Shown here: one piece after another, positions 1-5,530 of the stretch
Numbering within the stretch: the first letter of the stretch is position 1
Layout: the number at the start of each line of letters is the position of its first letter
Notes under the pieces: generated by a model
Told to the model about the DNA's origin: nothing
Seen by the model: the letters and a program-made list of their open reading frames with translations, nothing else
The model's database searches: none
DNA from: Candidatus Gastranaerophilales bacterium
Lineage (GTDB): Bacteria; Cyanobacteriota; Vampirovibrionia; Gastranaerophilales; Gastranaerophilaceae
Direction of reading: 5' to 3'
Length of the DNA stretch: 6,452 bases
NCBI GenBank assembly: GCA_021202305.1
Contig: JAJQDG010000217.1
Location: 1-6,452 of the forward strand
Program-made: the position numbers and the translations under genes

Positions 1-1
1 T

Positions 2-796
2 ATTAAATATCAAAAAAACGAATTTAATCTTAATGCTAAAGCCCGTTTGATAAAAGACGGTTCTTTTTCAATTTTTCAGGTTGAGAAAATTTTATTTTGG
101 ATTTTTCTTCCTGCATTTTTAACGGGCGTTTATTTTATTTGCCTCAGGGGCTGTTCAATTCTTTTTTATATGGTGCTGGGAGCGCTTTTGGGTGCATTTT
201 ATCCGGTGTCGTCAAAATACGGGTTGTCGGAACTTACAATCGGCATAATTTTCGGGCCTGTTTTAATAAATGGCGTTTATACCGCACTTACGGGAAATTT
301 CAACCCCGCAGTTTTTAATTTTTCAATTTGTTCCGGAATTATTACTTCTATATTACTTGTTGTGCATTCGCTTATGGATTATGAATATGATTTAAAATCG
401 GGCAAAAAAACCGTTCCTGTTATGTTAAAAAGCAAGAACCTTACCATAACCCTTATTGCGATAATGATTTTTTCTGCTTTTGCACTAGCAGGATATACTT
501 CCATGAAATATAATTTGGGCTTAATCTTTCTTTTGCCGGTTATTGCGGTTTTGCCTGTCAGTTTTAAGCTTATTTTATCTCTTGACGATTATATAAATGT
601 AAGAGATATCAAATTTACGCCAAAATGGTATTTTGGCGTAATGGAAAATTGGGATGATATTGTAAAAAATAATATTGCATATTTTATGTTCAGATTTTAT
701 CTTGCAAGAAATCTTACGGTTATTTTTAATGTATGCCTTGCAGCTGCTTCTTTATACATGAATATGAATATTTGGAATTGGTATTATTTATTTTAA
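2..796 (+). CDS. UbiA-family prenyltransferase, MenA-like (5' end cut off by window)
   Basis: Integral membrane protein of the UbiA superfamily, which attaches a polyprenyl chain to an aromatic acceptor. The frame is open to the left edge, so the gene starts outside the window; the TTG at 47 is unlikely to be the start. The second Asp-rich motif is clear at nt 377-391 (DYEYD), followed by KSGKKT, matching the family's DxxxD...GKxT that binds prenyl diphosphate through Mg2+. An upstream GLSELTIG...FGP stretch resembles the G-x-x-E-x..FFGP segment of MenA (1,4-dihydroxy-2-naphthoate prenyltransferase, menaquinone pathway). The first Asp motif should lie just upstream of the window. About seven hydrophobic segments are visible, with a polar stretch (roughly nt 590-685) before the last. 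The Asn-Asn usually seen before the second motif is His-Ser here. Membership of UbiA is firm; MenA rather than another aromatic prenyltransferase is inference. It probably forms an operon with the next gene. Confidence 0.85.
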   Translation: MKYQKNEFNLNAKARLIKDGSFSIFQVEKILFWIFLPAFLTGVYFICLRGCSILFYMVLGALLGAFYPVSSKYGLSELTIGIIFGPVLINGVYTALTGNFNPAVFNFSICSGIITSILLVVHSLMDYEYDLKSGKKTVPVMLKSKNLTITLIAIMIFSAFALAGYTSMKYNLGLIFLLPVIAVLPVSFKLILSLDDYINVRDIKFTPKWYFGVMENWDDIVKNNIAYFMFRFYLARNLTVIFNVCLAAASLYMNMNIWNWYYLF

Positions 797-800
797 GGAG
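795..800 (+). promoter_or_regulatory. Shine-Dalgarno AAGGAG overlapping the upstream stop codon
   Basis: AAGGAG lies 6 nt before the ATG at 807, and its first two bases are the last two of the TAA stop at 794-796. This fixes the start of the PEBP gene and suggests it is translated from the same mRNA as the prenyltransferase, probably by re-initiation or coupling. Confidence 0.85.
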
Positions 801-806
801 AAAATT

Positions 807-1286
807 ATGCTGGATTTTACTATAAGTTCAAATTCTTTTGAAGATATGTCATCACTTCCTATGGAGCAGGTTTTAAATATGCATGGATGTACGGGTAAAA
901 ATATTTCTCCTGATTTAAAATGGGAAAATGCTCCCTTAAATACAAAGGAATTTGCCCTTATTGTCCATGACCCCGATGCGCCGGTACCAAACGGCTGGTA
1001 TCATTGGATAGTGCTAAAAATTCCTGCAACTGTTACAAGTTTTTCTAAGGGTATAAAAATTTCTTCACCGATGAGAGAAGCAAAAACAAGTTTTACGGAT
1101 GTTTTTGGTTATGGAGGAGCATGTCCTCCGATAGGTCATGGCGTTCATCATTACAACTTTGTAATTTATGCGCTTGATACTCTTTTAGATTCATCGCTTG
1201 CCGAGAAAAAGCCAACCGAAATTGAGGCAGCAGTTAAATCTCGCTCAATTAAAAGTGCAAAAATCACAGCGCTTTATCAAAGATAG
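807..1286 (+). CDS. YbhB/YbcL-type phosphatidylethanolamine-binding protein (PEBP) family
   Basis: A 159-aa soluble protein with no signal peptide or membrane segment, complete for the bacterial PEBP family (E. coli YbhB/YbcL, distantly related to Raf kinase inhibitor protein). The family's signatures appear in order: NISPDLKWENAP (residues 32-43), DPDAP (55-59), WYHWIVLKIP (64-73) and GGACPPIGHGVHHY (103-116). These Asp, His, Pro and Gly residues line the small anion/phosphate-binding pocket in known structures. The C-terminus (KITALYQR) matches the usual last strand. The start is the ATG preceded by AAGGAG. The gene follows the prenyltransferase by 10 nt and is probably co-transcribed with it. 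Family membership is clear, but the ligand and cellular role of bacterial PEBPs are poorly known and nothing here reveals them. I see no convincing terminator in the 76 bp that follow. Confidence 0.92.
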   Translation: MLDFTISSNSFEDMSSLPMEQVLNMHGCTGKNISPDLKWENAPLNTKEFALIVHDPDAPVPNGWYHWIVLKIPATVTSFSKGIKISSPMREAKTSFTDVFGYGGACPPIGHGVHHYNFVIYALDTLLDSSLAEKKPTEIEAAVKSRSIKSAKITALYQR

Positions 1287-1362
1287 GTTCCGCAAAAAAT
1301 AATTTTATTTTAGCAAGATTATAAGTTTAATTTTTCCGCGAACTCACCAGCAAATTTACGGG

Positions 1363-2439
1363 TTATTTTTCACGGCATATTACCTGAAAAGTATTTAATA
1401 TACGGTCGTCTATACTGTCGGTAACAAAATTTGTACCTGTTGTTCCAAAATGCAGATAACTTGCATCAGATTGCTTTTGTTCATCAGATGACCATAAAAT
1501 GAACGGCGGTTCTGGCAGCCCGTATTTTTCCGCTGAGCCTTCCGTATACGTTAAATCATAAGTTTTTCCTGAAATTGCAATATCAGGCGCATCATTGTAT
1601 ATTAATTTAGCAATTTCAACAAGCTCATCGGGCGTCGGGAGTTTTGATTTTTTTCCGCAATAATTTACTGCACCCGCGTAATAATCGCATTTTTTATTAC
1701 AATAGGAAAGCCCGAGTCTTTTTCTTTTTCTGGTGCATTCAGAATTAGAAAGGCAGCTATACGTAACAGAGGATGCGACCTTTCCAAAACATGAGCCGTT
1801 TGAAAGAGTCAGCTTGCATGAACCGCCCAGAGGAGTCAGCCCCTCTGCAACTTTAGAATTTACAAAAAACACGTCTGAATTTAATTTATTTGGTTTTTTT
1901 GCACCGTTAACATCAATAATCCCGCCCCAGCAATTTTGCATATCGCTTTTTGAAACGGCTGTGCCGTTATTTACGGCATTACGTTCATTGGTTTTGGCGC
2001 ATTCGGTATCGTATGCCAAAAGAACAGAATAGCCGTCTTTTGCTAATATACCCGCATTATCCGTGTTATAACCTGCGCCTTCCATTTTTAAATCTCTGCC
2101 TGTAGAGACACTTAAAATGTCATATTTTTTACCGTTTCCTAAATCAAGCATTTGATAGCCGAAACAATCCGCCATGCGGTTTGCTGTGCAAACTTTTGAA
2201 ATAGGCAGGTGCATTTTTAACATATTTGCCAGATGATTTGAGGATTTAAAAGTAACACCTGATGCTCTTGTTTCCGCGGTTTCTTGAAGCGCGGCATTGA
2301 ATTTGGCTTTGATTGCCTCAAATTGGGCTGTTTTTGGGGTATTTTGCATGTTGGCAATCACAAAAAAACTGATTGCGGCAAGCAATGCACATACCGCAGC
2401 AATTAAAATTATAATCACGGCAGCTTTTTTGATTTTCAT
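1363..2439 (-). CDS. Membrane-anchored, Cys-rich pilin-like / C-type-lectin-like surface protein
   Basis: A 358-aa protein with a basic N-terminus (MKIKK) and one hydrophobic helix (about residues 6-29), predicted as a signal anchor with the rest outside the cytoplasm. A short helical region (about 38-58) follows. The middle contains GGIIDVNGAKKPN (172-184) and SDVFFV (188-193), like the globular domain of type IV pilins and pseudopilins. The C-terminal part reads KLPTPDEL (266-273), ILWSSDE (314-320) and a final QVIC (352-355), a pattern shared with C-type-lectin-like/DUF1566 domains. Besides Cys17 in the helix there are 12 cysteines (84, 92, 147, 170, 208, 217, 229, 235, 247, 251, 261, 355), an even number that would suit disulphides. 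There is no GF(T/S)LxE prepilin-peptidase motif, so it is probably not processed as a pilin. The start is supported by GAGGGG 7 nt upstream and a promoter just beyond. Function unknown; adhesin-like or sensory roles are guesses. Confidence 0.75.
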   Translation of the reverse strand: MKIKKAAVIIILIAAVCALLAAISFFVIANMQNTPKTAQFEAIKAKFNAALQETAETRASGVTFKSSNHLANMLKMHLPISKVCTANRMADCFGYQMLDLGNGKKYDILSVSTGRDLKMEGAGYNTDNAGILAKDGYSVLLAYDTECAKTNERNAVNNGTAVSKSDMQNCWGGIIDVNGAKKPNKLNSDVFFVNSKVAEGLTPLGGSCKLTLSNGSCFGKVASSVTYSCLSNSECTRKRKRLGLSYCNKKCDYYAGAVNYCGKKSKLPTPDELVEIAKLIYNDAPDIAISGKTYDLTYTEGSAEKYGLPEPPFILWSSDEQKQSDASYLHFGTTGTNFVTDSIDDRILNTFQVICREK

Positions 2440-2472
2440 TTTATAACCCCTCTAACTCAAATAATAATAAGG

Positions 2473-2501
2473 ATTGTACCACACACAAAAAAGCTGTGCA
2501 A
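2473..2501 (-). promoter_or_regulatory. Sigma70-type extended -10 promoter for the pilin-like gene
   Basis: On the minus strand, TACAAT (2473-2478) is preceded by TGG, giving an extended -10 element. TTGCAC (2496-2501) sits exactly 17 bp upstream as a weak -35. The predicted transcript would start near 2466 and leave a leader of about 27 nt containing the GAGGGG site at 2447-2452. It lies downstream of the terminator at 2521-2548, so this gene is likely transcribed independently of its upstream neighbour. Confidence 0.6.
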
Positions 2502-2520
2502 CAATTCAAAGAATGGATAT

Positions 2521-2548
2521 AAAAAAGCGCTTCCGCACAGGAAGCGCT
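2521..2548 (-). terminator. Rho-independent terminator of the 333-aa paralogue gene
   Basis: A perfect 9-bp stem, AGCGCTTCC (2526-2534) with GGAAGCGCT (2540-2548), and a 5-nt loop. On the minus strand it is followed directly by a T run (2526-2521). It lies 17 bp past the stop codon at 2566. There is no T run on the plus-strand side, so it acts in one direction. Confidence 0.92.
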
Positions 2549-2565
2549 CAAAATTATAAACATTA

Positions 2566-3567
2566 TTAACCAAATGTATTAAAGGTTGATTCAACGTTAT
2601 CTTCAATAACTTTTTGAACTGCATCCATTTCGGTTGAAATTGCGTCTTGGTCGGTATCGAGCTGTTTTAATTCAAGTTCAAGAGTTTTATCTTTTTGTTG
2701 AATGGCTTCTGTTTTTGCATTTAAATCCGAAACTTCTTTTTCATACAGTGATTGATAGTATTCATAGTCAAGCATTGCTTGTTCGTACGCTTCTTCGTCT
2801 TCAACCGAGGTGCATGTTAATTCATATGTGGTTGAAACATCGTTGCCGTCATCATCTGTGCCTGTAATAACGCTGATTGAAGTTGTTCTGCCCGTATCAT
2901 TTGTTTCATAGGATGATATAGCGTAATCCTGCGTAACAGTTTTTGATAATTGCTGTACAGAAGTTGCACTGTTAACTTCGGTTCCTGCACTAAGCTGTTC
3001 AGCCGATAAATAATATTTTGTGCCGTTTACTTCATAGTATGCAAGATAGCTGTTGCCGTCATCGTTCGTAACTGTTGCGAAATTGCTGTTTGCATCCTGC
3101 AAATACGATAACGTGGTTGCATAAGTCGAAGCGCTGTCTAAATAAATTTCATAGGAGCTGCCGCCGATATTAATTGTATAGCCGCTTGAAAGCAAGTCTG
3201 AATCTTCATCAGCTTCTGTTTCCGATGCAGCAACTGTACCGGTAATAATGGTTGAAACTGATGCAAAATAAGATTCGGTACTGCTTAATGTTGCATAATC
3301 ACCATCGGGTGTTGAATAAATATTTTCCAAAGTATAAGCGGTTGATTCACCTGAAATTTCCGTTGCGTTGAATGTGTAAACGGTTTTGTAATAATCACTA
3401 GTTGAAGGAGGCGTAGGCACTTCAAGCTGAGTAAGCTCAGAATAAAGGTTTGAGCTTTCGTTTGCAAGGGCAGTTCTTTCCTGATTGATTTGCTGACCTT
3501 GATATTCAACGTTTGACTTTCTGGCAGTCAAAGATAAAAATCTTGCTTGCGATGCTGCCATGCCCAT
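2566..3567 (-). CDS. Helical-ended, Ser/Thr/Asp-rich protein, paralogue A (333 aa)
   Basis: I recognise no named function. Residues 1-50 (starting MGMAASQARFLSLTARK) are predicted helical, then a PTPPSTSDYY linker (51-60). The middle (about 65-255) is rich in Ser, Thr, Tyr and Asp and looks beta-stranded, with D-D-G-N turns (169-172, 239-242). Residues 257-328 form a long charged helix with coiled-coil character, ending ESTFNTFG. There is one cysteine (252), no signal peptide, no membrane helix, and the protein is strongly acidic. The next minus-strand gene upstream is a paralogue with almost the same ends (53 of 60 N-terminal and 58 of 77 C-terminal residues identical, no gaps) but a different centre. 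Helical ends around a variable centre recall flagellin-like or hook-associated proteins, but I see no flagellin consensus, so this is only an analogy. The start is supported by AAGGAG 9 nt upstream, and a strong terminator follows. I found no clear promoter in its leader. Confidence 0.85.
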   Translation of the reverse strand: MGMAASQARFLSLTARKSNVEYQGQQINQERTALANESSNLYSELTQLEVPTPPSTSDYYKTVYTFNATEISGESTAYTLENIYSTPDGDYATLSSTESYFASVSTIITGTVAASETEADEDSDLLSSGYTINIGGSSYEIYLDSASTYATTLSYLQDANSNFATVTNDDGNSYLAYYEVNGTKYYLSAEQLSAGTEVNSATSVQQLSKTVTQDYAISSYETNDTGRTTSISVITGTDDDGNDVSTTYELTCTSVEDEEAYEQAMLDYEYYQSLYEKEVSDLNAKTEAIQQKDKTLELELKQLDTDQDAISTEMDAVQKVIEDNVESTFNTFG

Positions 3568-3576
3568 TTTTATTGT

Positions 3577-3582
3577 CTCCTT
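3577..3582 (-). promoter_or_regulatory. Shine-Dalgarno AAGGAG of paralogue A
   Basis: The minus strand reads AAGGAG with a 9-nt spacer to the ATG at 3567. This selects the first Met over the Met two codons later. The paralogue upstream has GGAG (5351-5354) with the same 9-nt spacer, so the translation signals are conserved between the two copies. Confidence 0.8.
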
Positions 3583-3701
3583 TGGTTTTCCTTATCTTGA
3601 TAATCATGTCGGCAGTTATATTTCAAAACTTTAGTTTTTTTTAAAAATTTGTTTACAATTCTTTACATAATATGTCAGGGCGCATTTCGCTCCACTCAAT
3701 G

Positions 3702-3983
3702 CTACGCAATTCCGCTGTCTTGGAATTGCTAGCGGTTCATTCCCTGGTACTTGCTTCGTAATTCTTGTTGGTACAAGAATTACTGCGCGCCGCCGGTCAT
3801 TCACCTTGGCGGGTTTCGGGGTTAACACCCCTTCACCCTACGCAATTCCGCTGTCTTGGAATTGCTAGCGGTTCATTCCCTGGTACTTGCTTCGTAATTC
3901 TTGTTGGTACAAGAATTACTGCGCGCCGCCGGTCATTCACCTTGGCGGGTTTCGGGGTTAACACCCCTTCACCCTACGCAATT
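3702..3983. repeat. Perfect 136-bp tandem duplication, hairpin-rich, non-coding
   Basis: Copy 1 (3702-3837) and copy 2 (3838-3973) are identical over all 136 bases. A third copy begins at 3974 with 10 matching bases (CTACGCAATT) and then diverges. The unit is about 52% G+C (71/136), well above its flanks. It holds at least four inverted repeats: 3706-3713/3722-3729, 3758-3768/3773-3783, 3790-3794/3808-3812 and 3818-3822/3827-3831, each repeated 136 bp further on. Because 136 is not a multiple of three, open frames crossing it (one per strand) read the two copies in different frames and are not credible genes. It fills most of the 487-bp gap between the paralogues. The rest of the gap is AT-rich leader on the left (3568-3680) and a terminator on the right. 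Its nature is unknown: a dispersed intergenic repeat (REP/MITE-like) or a structured RNA are both possible. Confidence 0.95.
3758..3783. repeat. 11-bp perfect inverted repeat (hairpin) inside the 136-bp unit
   Basis: GTAATTCTTGT (3758-3768) and ACAAGAATTAC (3773-3783) pair perfectly around a TGGT loop. It is the strongest hairpin of the unit and recurs at 3894-3919. No T run follows on either strand, so it is not an intrinsic terminator. Confidence 0.9.
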
Positions 3984-3987
3984 TCGC

Positions 3988-4019
3988 AAAAAAAACTGCA
4001 ACAAAGGTATATGTTGCAG
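3988..4019 (-). terminator. Rho-independent terminator of the 428-aa paralogue gene
   Basis: A perfect 8-bp stem, CTGCAACA (3996-4003) with TGTTGCAG (4012-4019), and an 8-nt loop. On the minus strand it is followed by eight T residues (3995-3988). It begins 35 nt beyond the stop codon at 4055 and should separate this gene's transcript from the repeat region and the next paralogue. Confidence 0.88.
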
Positions 4020-4054
4020 CATATTTATAAATAACTATGGAGATGGTCAAATTT

Positions 4055-5341
4055 TTAAGCGAAAGTATTGAAAGTAGATTCAATGTTATCTTCGATTACC
4101 TGAGAAACAGAATCCATTTCGGTTGCAAGTGCATCCTGTTCTGTATCAAGCTGTTTTAAACGAAGTTCAAGGACTTTGTCCTGCTGCTGAATAGATTCTG
4201 TTTTTGCATTTATATCAGCAACTTCTTTTTCATATTGTGCCTGTTCATATTCATAATCAAGCATTGCCTGATCATAGGCATCTTCATCTTGAACAGATTC
4301 TACATTAAGACTGAATGTGTAAGAATTGCCGTTATCATCAGTAACCGTTAAGGTTGAATAACGGCCTGAAGAAGCTGTTGTATATGTGCAGGGATATTCA
4401 ACTGTTTGAGATGTTCCCACGCTTTGTACATATGATGAGCTTGCAAATTCGCCGCTTGCGGTTTCTTCAGCAGAAATATAATAAACCGTGTCGCCGATTG
4501 TATAGGCTAAAATAGGCTGATTGGACGCACCGTTTGCAGAAAGAAAATCATCTGAAAGATAGCTGACTGCTGCGGTTGAATTTCCGTTTTCATCTGCGTA
4601 TTTGCCTGATACCGATGTGGTTGTATTTGTTATTTCACATGTGTATTCGCCCGTCGAAGAATCGTATGTAACAGGGTAGCTTGTTCCGCCGATAGTAACC
4701 GTGTATGAATCATCATCCTGTTCTTCTACGGAAACCGACATTGAATATGTCCCGTCGCCATTATCGGTAACCGAATACGAGTAGCTGTTTCCTGAAGAAT
4801 CGGTACCCGTGATTGTATTTCCGGTATCATCAAGTGAAAAAGTTACATCGCCTATATCAACTTTATTGTCGGTAAGCGTAAATGAAACACTTGCAGTTGA
4901 AGGCTGATAAGTATATTTTGTTGCATCGTATGTTGAACCGTTTGCAAGTGCAACAGAATAAGATGCGTTCCCTTCAGAATCGTAAGTTGTGTTGATATTG
5001 CCTGCATAAGCGCTTGTTACAGCGGACTGCCACGCATAAGAAGTGTATGAAAGGCTTGCATAAGTTCCGTCAACGGTTGAATAGATATTTTCTAAAGTAT
5101 AACTTGTTGAACTTGTGGATGTGTTATCCAGTTCGGAAGTTGAAAACGTATAAACCGTTGTATAATAATCGCTTGTTGAAGGCGGTGTAGGAACATCAAG
5201 TGCGGTTAATTTGCTGTATAAATTTGCACTCTCATTTGCAAGAGCTGTTCTTTGCTGGTTAACTTGCTGACCTTCATATTCAACGTTTGATTTTCTTGCA
5301 GTCAAAGATAAAAATCTTGCCTGCGAAGCTGCCATACCCAT
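4055..5341 (-). CDS. Helical-ended, Ser/Thr/Asp-rich protein, paralogue B (428 aa)
   Basis: Larger paralogue of the 333-aa protein, of unknown function. The helical N-terminus (1-50), the PTPPSTSDYY linker (51-60) and the C-terminal coiled-coil-like helix (352-423, ending ESTFNTFA) align without gaps. After a shared YTLENIYST block (81-89), about 95 extra residues are inserted (roughly 110-205). The centre carries D-x-x-G-N or D-x-G-N turns followed by alternating Tyr/Ser strands (121-132, 181-191, 250-255, 335-347), suggesting degenerate internal beta repeats. There are two cysteines (235, 318), an acidic composition, and no signal peptide or membrane helix. The start is supported by GGAG at 5351-5354, 9 nt before the ATG. 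A terminator follows, so it is probably monocistronic. It diverges from the NagA-like gene across 189 bp in which I found no convincing minus-strand promoter. A secreted or filament-forming structural protein is plausible from the layout, but unproven. Confidence 0.86.
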   Translation of the reverse strand: MGMAASQARFLSLTARKSNVEYEGQQVNQQRTALANESANLYSKLTALDVPTPPSTSDYYTTVYTFSTSELDNTSTSSTSYTLENIYSTVDGTYASLSYTSYAWQSAVTSAYAGNINTTYDSEGNASYSVALANGSTYDATKYTYQPSTASVSFTLTDNKVDIGDVTFSLDDTGNTITGTDSSGNSYSYSVTDNGDGTYSMSVSVEEQDDDSYTVTIGGTSYPVTYDSSTGEYTCEITNTTTSVSGKYADENGNSTAAVSYLSDDFLSANGASNQPILAYTIGDTVYYISAEETASGEFASSSYVQSVGTSQTVEYPCTYTTASSGRYSTLTVTDDNGNSYTFSLNVESVQDEDAYDQAMLDYEYEQAQYEKEVADINAKTESIQQQDKVLELRLKQLDTEQDALATEMDSVSQVIEDNIESTFNTFA

Positions 5342-5420
5342 TTTTTATTACTCCATAGATTTGATATTACATGTATCGGACAATTTGTTTTCAGGCTTTA
5401 GAAATTTATCAATATTTAGC

Positions 5421-5449
5421 TTAACATTTATTAACATAACTGTTATAAC
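5421..5449. repeat. Direct repeat TTAACAT (x2) and palindrome GTTATAAC in the divergent intergenic region
   Basis: TTAACAT occurs at 5421-5427 and 5431-5437, exactly 10 bp apart (one helical turn), followed by the 8-bp palindrome GTTATAAC at 5442-5449. The spacing would suit a regulator binding one DNA face between the divergent genes, but AT-rich DNA gives such patterns by chance. Confidence 0.3.
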
Positions 5450-5494
5450 CCCTGTAATATTGAAATTTAGCACACGTACCATTTTCTTAATGAT

Positions 5495-5523
5495 TTGTAC
5501 TCAAAAGTCAAAAAAGATATAAT
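5495..5523 (+). promoter_or_regulatory. Sigma70-type promoter of the NagA-like gene, apparently giving a leaderless mRNA
   Basis: A consensus -10, TATAAT (5518-5523), lies exactly 17 bp after TTGTAC (5495-5500), a weak -35. Transcription should start about 7 nt after the -10, at 5530-5531, which is the A of the ATG at 5531. No Shine-Dalgarno sequence precedes that ATG. The 9-mer ATTTGTACT occurs over the -35 (5493-5501) and again just before the start (5522-5530), which could be a regulatory site. Confidence 0.7.
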
Positions 5524-5530
5524 TTGTACT

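Noticed and set aside
1287..1362. Possible bidirectional terminator between the PEBP gene and the pilin-like gene (GTTCCGCAAAAA versus TTTTTCCGCGAAC)
   Set aside because: The arms do not pair cleanly and the loop would be over 30 nt, with only AT-rich pairing inside. Not strong enough to call.
1733..2032. Plus-strand open frame of 99 codons inside the pilin-like gene
   Set aside because: Antisense shadow of a well-supported gene with membrane, pilin-like and lectin-like features in the other frame.
3568..3680. Promoter for paralogue A (TATAAC at 3615-3620 or TATTAT at 3667-3672 on the minus strand)
   Set aside because: The -10-like hexamers have no reasonable -35 at 16-18 bp, and such hexamers are common by chance in AT-rich DNA.
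3702..3973. CRISPR array
   Set aside because: Only two full copies, a 136-bp unit with no spacers between them, and no cas genes in the window.
3631..4034. Open reading frames on both strands across the gap between the paralogues (65 and 89 codons)
   Set aside because: They cross the 136-bp tandem repeat in different frames in each copy, have no ribosome binding site that I could see, and give no protein-like composition. I treat the region as non-coding.
2566..5341. Calling the paralogues flagellins
   Set aside because: The layout is similar, but I see no flagellin N- or C-terminal consensus and no flagellar genes nearby, so only the analogy is reported.
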